64,000 bases of DNA from Combretum micranthum (GCA_024138025.1 JAMXBD010000818.1:226001-290000), one strand, 5' to 3'. Shown: positions 1 to 10,624, counted from the first letter of the stretch. Notes: generated by a model from the letters alone, not told the origin. A program made the numbers and translations.

Positions 1-170
1 AGAACGAATTAGTTTTATTTTATTCTATTTTTTTTTAAACTGAATGTGTTTTAAATTTTTCGTATCTTTATAATTTTTTTTTTCAAATTTTTTTAGTAAA
101 ATTCAATTATTATTATTTTTATTATTTTTATTTTTATTTTTATTTATTTATTTATTTTTAGAGACTGATC
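1..170. other. AT-rich left edge, no gene
   Basis: Long T/A runs and (ttta)n-like low complexity. I see no reading frame or repeat boundary. If the Athila element that continues at 15302 has a 3' LTR, it is not recognisable here and probably lies left of the window. Confidence 0.6.
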
Positions 171-610
171 GAAATCAGCCCGCCCTCCTTCTCGGCCAGG
201 ATCGGGGCCGGGATAAGGTCAGAAGCTCAACGAGCTTGCAGGGGATGTTCATCCTCAGCTTCTTCAAGGGCAAGGCTCAGAGGCAAGGATGGGATCAGCA
301 GCTCCCTGGAAAATCAGCCTCACCGTCACCATGGCCGAGGATGAAGATGAGGAAGCAAATAGTAGCTTGTTTAAACTCCAGGGAATTCTTCCTTGTCGTC
401 ATCCTAGGGCAGGATCAGGGCAAGGATGAAAGCAGTAGCTATTTCAACTCCAGGAATTTCTTCCTCTACGTCTTCAAGGGCGAGGATGAAAGATGAGGGT
501 GAGATCAGTAGCTACTCCAAAATTCTGCCTGAGCTCAATCTTCTTCATGGCTAAGAATGGATGTGAGGATGAAATCAAAAGTAAGAATTTTCTGCATAAA
601 ACTTCATTCA
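171..610 (-). repeat. GC-richer block of ~70-bp repeats with GGATGAA motif; probable 3' non-coding part of the Athila element
   Basis: About four diverged units of roughly 70 bp recur. Each has a variant of 'gggcaaggatgaaa', then 'gtagct', then 'aactccaggaatttcttcc'. The same kind of repeat (ccaggatcgggcaggatgaagg, gcgaggatgaata, aaggatgaagg) occurs inside the Athila 5' LTR at 21930-22210. Because the chromovirus at 616-15296 has a matching target duplication, this block was contiguous with 15302 onward before insertion. It is therefore read as the far (3') side of the Athila element. Whether it is 3' UTR or a diverged LTR piece is unclear: the LTR terminus seen at 22404 is not found here. 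Confidence 0.5.
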
Positions 611-615
611 ATATG
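611..615. repeat. Target-site duplication, left copy (atatg)
   Basis: atatg immediately precedes the LTR start tgtcacgcc and is repeated right after the far LTR end at 15297-15301. Five bp is the usual length for Ty3/gypsy integrases. Confidence 0.85.
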
Positions 616-3025
616 TGTCACGCCCCGTAGGGTATTTTAAACGTAACAGCCCGCCACATACTAAGTAAGACTCTCGAGTTCCCTACCCGAGGCCTTCGGG
701 AGTCTTAAATAGATGTAAAGCGTTCCTTCACGACAATAGAATACTTCAACGAATGGAGTTAAACAGTTTAACGAGGCATTCATTAGCCATAGATAATAAA
801 TAAAAACGCATAATTTAAAGTTTACAAGATCTAAGGGGCATTCCCCTGCAAAAGAATAACAGTCTATTACAGTCATCCAGAGTCTTTAGTTTCCAATGGA
901 AGTCTATACAAAAAGGAATGGATTAAACTTCTATGGGAAACTCCTATCTCCGGTACCTGCGCTGTGGCTTGTCTCGGCCTAAGCCATATAAAATCATGCT
1001 GCAAAAGATAGAAACTATGAGGGCGTAAGCTAACTAGCTTAGTAAGCAATACTTCCATAACGCAATTAAAAATAATTCAGTCAAACAAGTAATTATTCAG
1101 GCAAGTGTATGCATCAAACAAATGAATTCAGCAAACATATGACCATCCGAAAATCATATGTGGATGGACTTACGCCCTCCATCCCGGGTTAGCAGATTAA
1201 CGAATCCTGCGGTACGACGCCGTTTAAACTCACGGTCAACTAACAAAACTTCGTTTTATGGATCACGATTAACCAACAATTTCGTTTTATGGATCACGAT
1301 TAACCAACAAATGCGAATGCTCCAACCCCATCGTGACATGAATGAATTCAATTTACAGTTGGAGTTGAATATTCATTAATTCAATTCTTTTAAGTGACCA
1401 ACAAGTTTTCGCAGACATTCATCATAAGATACTAGTAAAACAGTCAATATCTTAACACCCGGTTTCGATATTCCTTAAGCTCCATTGCACATATCAACAT
1501 AACAACATAAACAATTCCCATATACCCCATCATGCATACACAATTTCTTTTATCTTTGCCTACACCACTAGTGCCACTACATTACAATCACAATCATTAA
1601 TTGAGAGTGGAAGTAAACTCACTCGGCCATTGGACGTCAACTTCCTAATAATAGTAGTCGGGAGGTAGCGCGTCGCCCTGCTCGAGATCACCTACCAAGC
1701 AAGAATAATCCTAATGAGATTCTCATCATATAACTAAATCAAACTATACATCTGGACTAGTTGAATTCGGATTTCTCGCTATTTGCGGAAGTCCCGACTT
1801 AAAACGGCCATAACTTGGTCATTTTAACTCGGAATTTTGCAAATTTTATATCGATCTTCATCTACTTCGAAAGATCTATCTATTTCTAATATTAATTTCA
1901 ATTTTGAAAATAGTAAGGTCAAGGAACAGTGGGATCAGTTCTGTTCCGCAATTGATCCAATTTCGAAAATGTGCTTTGCTTTGATAAGAAATTTTCCTAG
2001 TTGGTGATTCATGCATGAATGATATAGAAATGATCTACTAATGTATGCCATGTAATGAACTCAATATGTCATGGTCATGATAATTTTTGTGGTAATAAAC
2101 CCTTATGAACTCCTAAGTGTTAGAAAATCTTTCAAAGGTTATTTCTAGTAGACTATTTTTCCACATTATACTCCTTAGGGTTTCCTTGGCTTTTAGTCTT
2201 GTAGTCCACTTGTTTTCTATCTAAAAATGAGTTCCCAAAGTCTATAATAGTCATGGCCTCCAATCATGTATAAAAATTCACATTTTTCATTTGGTAAACA
2301 TGTTTTCAAATAAGTTACTTGTAGAAATCCGAATTTTCCGAATTTCATTTTCTTGCATTTTCCTTAAGGAAAATCTTGTCTAATGTATTTAAAAAGTGAA
2401 GCTCCAATGTATACTTTATCCAAGGACTTCATTTAGCTTATAAAACATCCATTTTAGACTTAAATACTAAGTGTGTATTTAGGCATTACCCAAAATTACG
2501 AATTTGACTACACATCCAAAGTCAACATTTTTCCTTCTAACTTCACCTCTTGTTTTCCTTATTTTTATTATGCCTAAACTCATCTAAACTCATGAAAATA
2601 ATTCCTTCAACATGCCTATTACACATACCCTCCATTTTTCTTATGAAATGGGAAAAGCTATAACTGTAATCTTTATAGCTCGGAAAATTATAAAATTGAT
2701 ATTTTTGGAATCCTTATAAAATTACGTTCTAATGAATATTCCGAAACATTTTTCTGAATCCGTGGCTCGGGCACGCTTTTTCCGTAATGGGCTCGGAAGG
2801 CCCGGAATTGAAAATTCCCAAATTTAAAACTTTTAAAGGTTTGAAATGTACTTTGGAGCAATAATTCAAATTCATTTACTTCATAAAATTTATTTTACTA
2901 TGAAACCGAAGGAAAGCCGGATTTAGGGTTCCTAGGCTTCACTCACAAGACTCAACTTGATCGGATTAGGGTTTCGCTTCCAACTCCCGGGGGTTTCCTA
3001 GCTACCGAGAATACCGGGGTTTACA
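616..3025 (-). repeat. 3' LTR of the chromovirus, with a 985-bp internal deletion
   Basis: Collinear with 11874-15296 from tgtcacgccccgtaggg to the terminal ccggggtttaca. At 2640-2655 the sequence jumps from the equivalent of 13931 to that of 14917, losing 985 bp that contain the TATA-like run of the other LTR. It also has one 31-bp subrepeat copy fewer. On the minus strand it begins TGTAAACC and ends GTGACA, giving TG...CA termini. Confidence 0.9.
1250..1310. repeat. 31-bp tandem subrepeat in LTR, two copies
   Basis: The unit 'ttcgttttatggatcacgat' plus 'taaccaacaa' occurs twice here. The 5' LTR carries three copies at 12498-12588. Confidence 0.85.
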
Positions 3026-3038
3026 ACCTCCCCACCTT
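3026..3038 (-). other. Polypurine tract next to 3' LTR
   Basis: Minus strand AAGGTGGGGAGGT directly abuts the LTR start TGTAAACC, as required for plus-strand DNA priming. The same tract recurs in the two inner triplicated copies just right of 4056 and 5089. Confidence 0.8.
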
Positions 3039-3054
3039 AAATAAAGTTTTGTCC

Positions 3055-3683
3055 TCAAAACGGGACTGACGTACCTTGTCCTTCGAATATCTCGGGGTAC
3101 TTCCTCCGGATTTCATCTTCCGCTTCCCAGGTCGCTTCTTCAAAGGCATGATTCCTCCATAACACTTTCACGTAGTGAATGTCTTTGTTTCATAGCCTTT
3201 GAGTTTTCTTATCCAATATCTTCACTGGGTGTTCTTCATATGTCAGGTTTTCCTTCAACTGAATTGGTTCCAATTCCAGAATCCTTTCTGGGTCGGCAAC
3301 ATATCTCCTCAAAACTGACACATGGAATACATTGTGAATCCCGGACAAATTAGGTGGTAGGGCTAGCCGATACGCTAGATCTCCGACTCTTTCCAGGATC
3401 TCAAAAGGTCCAATGTATCTCGGGCTTAACTTCCCTTGTGTATGTATCCTCTTGATACTTTTAATCGGGTTTATCTTCAGTACACAATCACCCACTTTAA
3501 ATTCAAGCTCTCGTCTTTTCAAGTCTGCCCTGCTTTTTTGTCGATCCTGAGCTTCCTTCATTTTTCGCTGAATCAACCTTACTTTATCCGCGCTTCCTGT
3601 ACCAATTCCGGCCCAATTGCTACCTTTTCCACTTCATCCCAGAACAAAGGGACCTACAACGCCGTCCATACAAGGCTTCATAC
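3055..3683 (-). pseudogene. Integrase C-terminus and chromodomain, outer triplicated copy
   Basis: Minus-strand coding for the basic linker, the GPF-type motif (RYIGPFEIL), the VFHVS segment, then an in-frame TGA at 3190-3192. The same frame continues after it into a chromodomain (Tyr-Val-Lys-Val-Leu-Trp ... Glu-Glu-Ala-Thr-Trp-Glu) and stops at 3055-3057. The chromodomain tethers chromovirus integrase to histone marks. The TGA is present at the equivalent place in all three copies (3190, 4219, 5253), so it predates the triplication. It would arise from an Arg CGA codon by one C-to-T change. A small indel near 3478-3490 also breaks this copy upstream. Confidence 0.8.
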
Positions 3684-4056
3684 GGGAAAAGCTATAACTG
3701 TAATCTTTATAGCTCGAAAATTATAAAATTGATATTTTTGGAATCCTTATAAAATTACGGTTCTAATGAATATTCCGAAACATTTTCTGAATCCGTGGCT
3801 CGGGGCACGCTTTTCCGTAATTGGCTCGGGAAGGCCCGGAATTGAAAAATTCCCAAATTTAAAACTTTTAAAGGTTTGAAATGTACTTTGGAGCAATAAT
3901 TCAAATTCATTTACTTCATAAAATTTATTTTACTATGAAACCGAAGGAAAGCCGATTTAGGTTCCTAGGCTTCACTCACAAGACTCAACTTGATCGATTA
4001 GGGTTTCGCTTCCAACTCCCGGGGGTTTCCTAGCTACCGAGAATACCGGGTTTACA

Positions 4057-4714
4057 ACCTCCCCACCTTAATAAAGTTTTGTCCTCAAAACGGACTGATG
4101 TACCTTGTCCTTCGAATATCTCGGGGTACTTCCTCCGGATTTCATCTTCCGCTTCCCAGGTCGCTTCTTCAAAGGCATGATTCCTCCATAACACTTTCAC
4201 GTAGTGAATGTCTTTGTTTCATAGCCTTTGAGTTTTCTTATCCAATATCTTCACTGGGTGTTCTTCATATGTCAGGTTTTCCTTCAACTGAATTGGTTCC
4301 AATTCCAGAATCCTTTCTGGGTCGCAACATATCTCCTCAAAACTGACACATGGAATACATTGTGAATCCCGGACAAATTAGGTGGTAGGGCTAGCCGATA
4401 CGCTAGATCTCCGACTCTTTCCAGGATCTCAAAGGTCCAATGTATCTCGGCTTAACTTCCCTTGTGTATGTATCCTCTTGATACTTTTAATCGGGTTTAT
4501 CTTCAGGTACACATGATCACCCACTTTAAATTCAAGCTCTCGTCTTTTCAAGTCTGCCCTGCTTTTTTGTCGATCCTGAGCTTCCTTCATTTTTCGCTGA
4601 ATCAACCTTACTTTATCCGCGGCTTCCTGTACCAATTCCGGCCCAATTGCTACCTTTTCCACTTCATCCCAGAACAAAGGGGACCTACAACGCCGTCCAT
4701 ACAAGGCTTCATAC
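4057..4714 (-). pseudogene. Integrase C-terminus and chromodomain, middle triplicated copy
   Basis: A second copy of the pol tail, reading from the Tyr-Gly-Arg-Arg-Cys-Arg-Ser motif near 4704 down through the linker (open to 4429), the GPF-type segment and the chromodomain. It is preceded (at 3684-4056) by a partial LTR start. Single-base losses in short runs (for example gg for ggg near 4450) shift its frame relative to the other copies. Confidence 0.8.
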
Positions 4715-5118
4715 GGGAAAAGCTATAACTGTAATCTTTATAGCTCGGAAAATTATAAAATTGATATTTTTGGAATCCTTATAAAATTACGGTTCTAATG
4801 AATATTCCGAAACATTTTTCTGAATCCGTGGCTCGGGGCACGCTTTTCCGTAATTGGGCTCGGGAAGGCCCGGAATTGAAAAATTCCCAAATTTAAAACT
4901 TTTAAAGGTTTGAAATGTACTTTGGAGCAATAATTCAAATTCATTTACTTCATAAAATTTATTTTACTATGAAAACCGAAGGAAACCGGATTTAGTTCCT
5001 AGCTTCACTCACAAGACTCAACTTGATCGGATTAGGGTTTCGCTTCCAACTCCCGGGGGTTTCCTAGCTACCGAGAATACCGGTTTACAACCTCCCCACC
5101 TTAAATAAAGTTTTGTCC

Positions 5119-5367
5119 TCAAAACGGGACTGACGTACCTTGTCCTTCGAATATCTCGGGTACTTCCTCCGGATTTCATCTTCCGCTTCCCAGGTCGCTT
5201 CTTCAAAGGCATGATTCCTCCATAACACTTTCACGTAGTGAATGTCTTTGTTTCATAGCCTTTGAGTTTTCTTATCCAATATCTTCACTGGGTGTTCTTC
5301 ATGTCAGTTTTCCTTCAACTGAATTGGTTCCAATTCCAGAATCCTTTCTGGTCGGCAACATATCTCC
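5119..5367 (-). pseudogene. Chromodomain tail of the main pol frame, inner copy
   Basis: This continues the integrase of 5368-7632, out of frame because 'cccgg' of the other copies is 'cccg' near 5400. It holds the common TGA at 5253-5255 and the same chromodomain, ending at the stop 5119-5121. Confidence 0.75.
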
Positions 5368-7632
5368 TCAAAACTGACACATGGAATACATTGTGAATCC
5401 CGACAAATTAGGTGGTAGGGCTAGCCGATACGCTAGATCTCCGACTCTTTCCAGGATCTCAAAAGGTCCAATGTATCTCGGGCTTAACTTCCCTTGTGTA
5501 TGTATCCTCTTGATACTTTTAATCGGGTTTATCTTCAGGTACACATGATCACCCACTTTAAATTCAAGCTCTCGTCTTTTCAAGTCTGCCCTGCTTTTTT
5601 GTCGATCCTGAGCTTCCTTCATTTTTCGCTGAATCAACCTTACTTTATCCGCGGCTTCCTGTACCAATTCCGGCCCAATTGCTACCTTTTCCACTTCATC
5701 CCAGAACAAAGGGGACCTACAACGCCGTCCATACAAGGCTTCATACGGAGGCATCTGGATGGTGGAGTGATAGCTGTTATTGTAGGTAAACTCGATTAGG
5801 TGTACATGGCTATCCCAATTCCCTTTAAATTCCAAGGCACACGCCCTTAACATGTCTTCTAGGGTTTGGATCGTCCGCTCAGACTGTCCGTCGGTCTGAA
5901 GATGGTAAGCCGTACTGAAATGCAATTTAGTGCCCAAGCTCCTCTGCAAACTTGTCCAAAACTTGGACACAAATCTCGGGTCTCTATCTGAGATAATCCC
6001 CGCAGGTATGCCATGTAATCTCACGATCTCTCTGATATAGATCTTGGCTAACCTTTCCATTGAATAGGTCATATTTATGGGTAGGAAATGCGCCGACTTA
6101 GTTAACCGATCCACTATCACCCATATTGCATCATAACCCGATGGAGTCTTAGGAAAGCTACAAACAAAATCTATGGATATCTGATCCCACTTCCATTCAG
6201 GAATGGGTAAGGGCTTTAGCAATCCGCCCGGTCTTTGGTACTCTACCTTCACTTGTTGGCATACCGAGCATTTCATCACATAGTCTACCACGTCTCGCTT
6301 CATTCCATTCCACCAATAGCAACTTTTCAAATCCTGGTACATTTTGGTGCCTCCCGGGTGCATGGTATATCCAGAGTTATGTGCCTCTCTCATTATTTCC
6401 TTCCTCAAGTCCTCATCCTCTGGTACGCACAACCTTCCATTCATTCGAATCACATCTTCATCATCTACGGCAAAGTCAAGGTACTTTCCCTCTTGGGTTT
6501 CCCTCTTTATCTTTTGTATCACTTCGTCATACCTCTGTGCTTCTTTGATTCTTTCTACGAGGGTTGGTTCCAGCACCAAGTTAGATATCTCAAGCTCAGC
6601 ACTTCGATCTATGAACTTGATCCTTAATTTCTCAAATTCCTTAATCAACTCCTTCTGACTTGTAATCAAAGCGGCTACTTCCCCGTGATTCTTCCGACTT
6701 AGGGCATCCGCGACTGCATTTACTCTCCCTGGACAGTAATTTATCCCCGGATCATAATCTTTTATTAATTCTAGCCACCTCCTTTGTCTCATGTTTAGCT
6801 CTTTCTGTGTGAACAGGTATTTAAGGCTTTTATGATCTGTGTATATCTCACACCGTTGTCCATACAGATAATGTCGCCATATCTTCAAGGCAAAGACAAC
6901 TGCAGCTAGTTCCAAATCGTGCGTAGGGTAATTCTGCTCATGCGGTCTCAATTGCCGAGAAGCATACGCTATGACCTTCCGCTCTTGCATCAAGACACAT
7001 CCAAGACCATTTCTTGAGACATCACTATGTACAGTGTAGGATTTTTCCGGGTCCGGTAAAACCAAAATCGGTGCCGATACTAGTCGTTGCTTTAGTTCCT
7101 GAAAACTTTGTTCCCTCTTGTTCGTCCAAATGAATTTTTCATTCTTCTGAGTCAATTGAGTCAGTGGCTTGGCTATCTTGGAAAAATCCTTCACAAACTT
7201 GCGATAGTAGCTAGCTAATCCCAAGAAACTCCTTACTTCAATAACTGTTTGTGGTGGCTTCCAATCCACTACCGCCTTGATCTTTTCGGGATCAACTGAT
7301 ATCCCATCACCCGTCACTATATGTCCGAGAAATGATATCCTGTCCAACCAAAAGTCACACTTGGACAGCTTGGCGTACAGCTTATTATCTCGTAAGGTTT
7401 GCAATGCCAAACGAAGATGCTCCTCGTGTTGCTCTTTGGTCTTTGAATATATGAGGATGTCGTCTATAAAGACTATTACGCACTTATCCAAAAGTGGCTT
7501 ATAGACCCTATTCATCAGGTCCATAAATGCAGCTGGTGCATTAGTTAGTCCAAATGACATCACCAGAAACTCGTAGTGCCCATAACGAGTACGAAAAGCC
7601 GTCTTAGGCACATCCTCAGGCTTAATCCTCAA
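5368..7632 (-). CDS. pol: Chromovirus pol: RT core, RNase H, integrase (754 codons open)
   Basis: This is the longest open frame in the window. Residues ~1-190 are the RT palm and thumb, with the catalytic block Phe-Ile-Asp-Asp (residues ~55-58) and the [12 protein letters not shown] segment. Residues ~190-310 are RNase H with an Asp after His-Ser, the TDHKSLKYL block and the terminal ADALSRK. Residues ~415-465 carry the His-His-Cys-Cys zinc finger of integrase, followed by the catalytic Asp (SIDFV), Asp (SDRDPRF) and Glu (GQSERT). The usual HPQTDG is HLQTDG here. The RT N-terminus lies in the neighbouring frame (7629-8270). The reading ends early because one G is missing near 5400 relative to the other repeat copies. 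No separate promoter: it would be translated from the LTR transcript as part of gag-pol. Confidence 0.93.
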   Translation of the reverse strand: MRIKPEDVPKTAFRTRYGHYEFLVMSFGLTNAPAAFMDLMNRVYKPLLDKCVIVFIDDILIYSKTKEQHEEHLRLALQTLRDNKLYAKLSKCDFWLDRISFLGHIVTGDGISVDPEKIKAVVDWKPPQTVIEVRSFLGLASYYRKFVKDFSKIAKPLTQLTQKNEKFIWTNKREQSFQELKQRLVSAPILVLPDPEKSYTVHSDVSRNGLGCVLMQERKVIAYASRQLRPHEQNYPTHDLELAAVVFALKIWRHYLYGQRCEIYTDHKSLKYLFTQKELNMRQRRWLELIKDYDPGINYCPGRVNAVADALSRKNHGEVAALITSQKELIKEFEKLRIKFIDRSAELEISNLVLEPTLVERIKEAQRYDEVIQKIKRETQEGKYLDFAVDDEDVIRMNGRLCVPEDEDLRKEIMREAHNSGYTMHPGGTKMYQDLKSCYWWNGMKRDVVDYVMKCSVCQQVKVEYQRPGGLLKPLPIPEWKWDQISIDFVCSFPKTPSGYDAIWVIVDRLTKSAHFLPINMTYSMERLAKIYIREIVRLHGIPAGIISDRDPRFVSKFWTSLQRSLGTKLHFSTAYHLQTDGQSERTIQTLEDMLRACALEFKGNWDSHVHLIEFTYNNSYHSTIQMPPYEALYGRRCRSPLFWDEVEKVAIGPELVQEAADKVRLIQRKMKEAQDRQKSRADLKRRELEFKVGDHVYLKINPIKSIKRIHTQGKLSPRYIGPFEILERVGDLAYRLALPPNLSGFTMYSMCQF

Positions 7633-8270
7633 CTGATGATACCCGAACGTAAGTCAATACGCGAGAACACACACGCTCCTTGTAGCTGGTCAAACAAATC
7701 GTCAATTCTTGGCAAGGGATATCGATTTTTGACAGTCACATTATTCAATTCCCGGTAGTCAATACACAATCTCATCGATCCGTCCTTCTTCTTCACAAAC
7801 AAGACGGGTGCACCCCATGGCGATACACTGGGTCTTATAAATTTCTGGTCTAGAAGTTCTTGTAACTGTGTCTTTAGCTCCTTCAACTCAGCCGGTGCCA
7901 TCCGGTATGGCGCTTTAGATATCGGTTCGGTATTTAGAGCCAAAATAATCTCAAAGTCAATTTCTCTTCTTGGCGGTAATCCCGGCAAAATTTCTGGGAA
8001 CACTTCCAAGTATTCATTCACCACTGGAATATTATTTTCCTCATGGGTTTCCCCTTCATCCGAGCCACCCTCAATTGGTATCATCACCTCATCCTCCATC
8101 ATCAACTCAAACGAGCTTAGATCAAACCTTCTTGGGACTAAGGTTTCTCCCACAAATTCTACCTTTTCTCCCGATTGATCATAGAAACATACTGTCCTCT
8201 TTTGGCAATCCACTATTGCCTTCACTCTACTTAGCCAATTCATCCCGAGGATGACTTCGTATTTATTCAT
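7629..8270 (-). CDS. pol: Chromovirus pol: protease end and RT N-terminal part
   Basis: 213 codons open. The start holds the C-terminal retropepsin signature (VILGMNWL, residues ~6-13). A linker of ~90 residues rich in Glu follows, then the RT fingers with [21 protein letters not shown] and LCIDYRELN. It overlaps the RT-RNase H-integrase frame by four bases at 7629-7632 and the protease frame at 8267-8270. Both overlaps look like single-base frame slips in what should be one polyprotein, not programmed junctions. Confidence 0.88.
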   Translation of the reverse strand: MNKYEVILGMNWLSRVKAIVDCQKRTVCFYDQSGEKVEFVGETLVPRRFDLSSFELMMEDEVMIPIEGGSDEGETHEENNIPVVNEYLEVFPEILPGLPPRREIDFEIILALNTEPISKAPYRMAPAELKELKTQLQELLDQKFIRPSVSPWGAPVLFVKKKDGSMRLCIDYRELNNVTVKNRYPLPRIDDLFDQLQGACVFSRIDLRSGIIS

Positions 8271-8502
8271 TTCAACACTATTAAATCACTTTTGGAGTGG
8301 TGATCATGGATTCCCAATGGACAATCTTTTATCAGATCTCGGGTTGACACAACACTCCCAGTGGGGGTCTTAATCCTCAAGCTAACCGTGGTTGTGGCTA
8401 TAGGCAATCCGAGTCGGTTGGCCAAACTATAGGTGATGAATGAATGGGTCGCTCCCGTGTCAAACAAAACATAGGCTTCCACGCTATTTACTTGTATGTG
8501 TC
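8267..8502 (-). CDS. pol: Chromovirus protease (retropepsin) N-terminal half
   Basis: This contains the aspartic protease active site Asp-Thr-Gly-Ala (DTGATHSF). The frame stays open upstream to 8560, but the part beyond 8502 does not look like protease. The protein similarity to the gag end resumes exactly at the AG boundary of the intron-like segment 8503-8665. The protease would act as a dimer, cutting Gag-Pol in the particle. Confidence 0.85.
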
Positions 8503-8665
8503 CTGAGGTCAACAAACACCCATCACATATGGACCTTAAAATATTCTTAAGGCTATCCACATAGGGCCTCTAATTCCAGCTTTCCATAATATATTTAATT
8601 TTATTTAAACAATAATTTAAATTAAACACTTAAATTTCAACTTAGAAGGGGTTTCCGTTACTAAC
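8503..8665 (-). other. Putative spliceosomal intron between gag and protease (163 bp)
   Basis: On the minus strand the segment starts GTTAGTAACGG, is extremely AT-rich in the middle, and ends TTTGTTGACCTCAG. The frame before it ends ...Leu-Val-Thr plus G. The frame after it starts GA CAC ATA, so removal joins to Thr-Gly-His-Ile with no frame change, and the protease follows at normal spacing. If retained, the frame meets TAG TAA straight after the donor, giving a Gag-only product. Ogre-type (Tat) elements are known to carry such an intron; I do not know it from chromoviruses. An alternative is a small AT-rich insertion that happens to have GT...AG ends. Confidence 0.6.
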
Positions 8666-9214
8666 CTGTCACCAGGCTGCCATCAGCATTCTCGCTTTGA
8701 TCCAAAGCTGCCAATTCCACTTCCTCATCTTCGTCTTCTTCCACCATCCATTGGCCTTCCAAATTGTACAGCCTCATCCCATGCATCGCGGAAGCTGCCC
8801 GACTCCCGCTCTTGCTACCAGACCTCAAGGGGTTGGTATTACTCGAGGTTCCGAAGGGTCGGGTGGCCACGCTCTTTCGTTGCGAACATTCTGAAGCTAA
8901 GTGCCCTTTCTCCTTGCAAATAAAGCAAGTCACTGCCAGTTTCTTCGGGCACGTAAAAACCATGTGGCCAGCATCGCCACAAAAGTAACACTTGTTCCTC
9001 AGCTGCGGGCATTGCCTAGGCGCATGCGTCCCCTTACATTTCCAACATGTGACATTGGTCTTGAACTGGGTCGGCTTGCTGCTAGACTCTTCTTTAAACC
9101 CTTGGTACGGCCTGTACCTTTTTCCTTTGAACCCTGAGCTTGAGGCATCAAACGGCCTCTTCCCGAATACTCTCCTTTCAGGCTCCTGATATTTTCTTTT
9201 TCTAGCCCCTTCAA
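8666..9214 (-). CDS. gag: Chromovirus gag: nucleocapsid with three zinc knuckles
   Basis: Read on the minus strand the segment has a basic stretch, then three Cys/His boxes in tandem: CWKCKGTHAPRQC (one residue short of the CX2CX4HX4C spacing), CYFCGDAGHMVFTC and CFICKEKGHLASEC. An acidic tail (EEDEDEEVELA) follows and runs to the intron-like boundary. There is a frame slip between ~8964 and 8999. The nucleocapsid binds the genomic RNA. Three knuckles in a row are more than the single one of many plant gypsy Gags. Confidence 0.85.
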
Positions 9215-10050
9215 TTACCCGCCTTTTCTACCATCTCAGGGTAGGTTCTTACTCCGAATTCTTCCAACTTGATCCAGTCCTCGTCTAAGCCTCCCAGAAA
9301 TACCTGCTTCTTTAATTCTTCACTATCCCTGAAAGATTCAGGGGCATATTGCAGCAAGTGAACAAACTCGGTTTCATATTGCTCTACTGTTCTCCCTTTT
9401 GCTTTACATGAAGGAAGTCAGCACTATACTTCACCCTCAAGCTAGAGGGAAAATAATTATTCAAGAATTCCCGGCGAAAGGTTTCCCAAGTGGCCGGGAA
9501 GTCAAATTCCTTCTCTTGGAGTCCCACCAGACTCGCGCATTGTACCTTAACATATACGTCCCATATTCCAACTGCAAATAAGGTGGGATCTCGTATGCAG
9601 CAAAAGAACGTTCAACTTGAGCCAACCAATCCTCAGCTTCATCCGGCTTGCCGAATGCCCCATCAAAATACCGGTTGCTCTTAATGAAGTCCGGTAAAGA
9701 GCTTCGGTGGGGTCTCCTGTATGGCGGGGGTGGCGGCAACTGCACATTATAGGAATGCTCCTCTTGTGGAGCAGGTGCCTCTGCAGTCATTTCCCGATGA
9801 TCTGCGGGTGGATGGATGGGGCTGAATCCCGGGCACTTTGACCTGGGTGTGGGTTCTGTACTGGATTTTGATTCTGGATGAAAGTGTTCAGAAGATTGGC
9901 CAATTGCCCAATCGCATTCAGTACATCACCCTGTTGGTTTTGGGGTGCAGCTCCTTGGGGTTGGGTTGTGGCATAGCCGGTTGATCGGCTTCGTTCGAAT
10001 TAGACCCTTGTTCCCGATTCCGAATTCGTCGGTTTCGTCTGTTTATACAT
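9215..10050 (-). pseudogene. gag: Chromovirus gag N-terminal and capsid part, frame-broken
   Basis: An ATG at 10050-10048 opens a short frame. A Gln/Asn/Pro-rich region follows (LNAIGQLANLLNTF), then the capsid start at 9790-9461 with a Pro-rich stretch and the conserved FDGAFGKPDEAEDWL / RVWWDS blocks. At least three one-base frame changes separate these pieces, and the segment 9215-9460 carries the rest of capsid in other frames (YEFVHLLQYAPESF-like reading). The start at 10050 is chosen because it is the first ATG whose frame leads into the Gln-rich segment; it is uncertain. Confidence 0.7.
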
Positions 10051-10624
10051 GGTTTAATGAATTTTCAGTATCTTTAGCCAGTTTTAAATTCCGAAGGAAC
10101 AAGATTATTAACAATTCAAAAGTTGCGAAAATCTAGAAATCAAACTCGGAAAGAAATGGAATTCATAAATCCATAAAATTATAAGGGCAAACAAAATAAA
10201 ATAAAATGACATAGAATAGTTTCACACATAGAGTAACAAGTCGAAACTTCATAATGATAATGTAAATGAATGAATGTTTATGTGATCTATATGCAGTCGC
10301 TGTCCTTTATGCTTCATGACTAGTGTGCATGCTTTTCACAACTCCCTTTCATTAAAACGAACTTAATTTTTCCATTACTTTAGCGAGCCATACAACAATA
10401 TTACATCAAGATTTGGTCCCCAAAATTTGGCTAACTAAGTTCCTTCCTATTCTAAACAATTTCCCTATTCCCGAAAACGTGACAAAATATAGGGAAAAAA
10501 AGAACAAATAAAATACTAACTATCCTGAAATCCTAAGGCAAATTGGCATCCCGCATTGCCTACTACAAAAATAAGAAAGTCAGGACTCCTCTTGGACTTC
10601 ATGGGTTAGCTAACATCCCGGTCT
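10051..10624 (-). other. AT-rich leader between extra ORF and gag
   Basis: Non-coding. I see only AT-rich sequence with no long frame. It separates the acidic ORF from gag within the element. Confidence 0.6.

Larger units (their letters stand above)
2650..5748 (-). repeat. Tandem triplication (~1.03 kb unit) of pol end + PPT + LTR start
   Basis: Three head-to-tail copies: 2650-3683, 3684-4714 and 4715-5748. Each begins gggaaaagctataact and ends at ...aaggcttcatac. Read on the minus strand, each copy holds the integrase tail from the Tyr-Gly-Arg-Arg motif, the chromodomain, the polypurine tract and about 375 bp of the LTR start. It then jumps back to the integrase sequence. The outermost copy (2650-3683) continues into the rest of the 3' LTR. 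Copies are nearly identical apart from 1-base length changes in short homopolymers. Confidence 0.92.

Noticed and set aside
236..496. 86-codon plus-strand frame
   Set aside because: Lies in the GGATGAA tandem repeats; its sequence follows the repeat period and matches no protein pattern.
3436..5799. Repeated plus-strand frames beginning [14 protein letters not shown]
   Set aside because: These are antisense shadows of the triplicated integrase tail.
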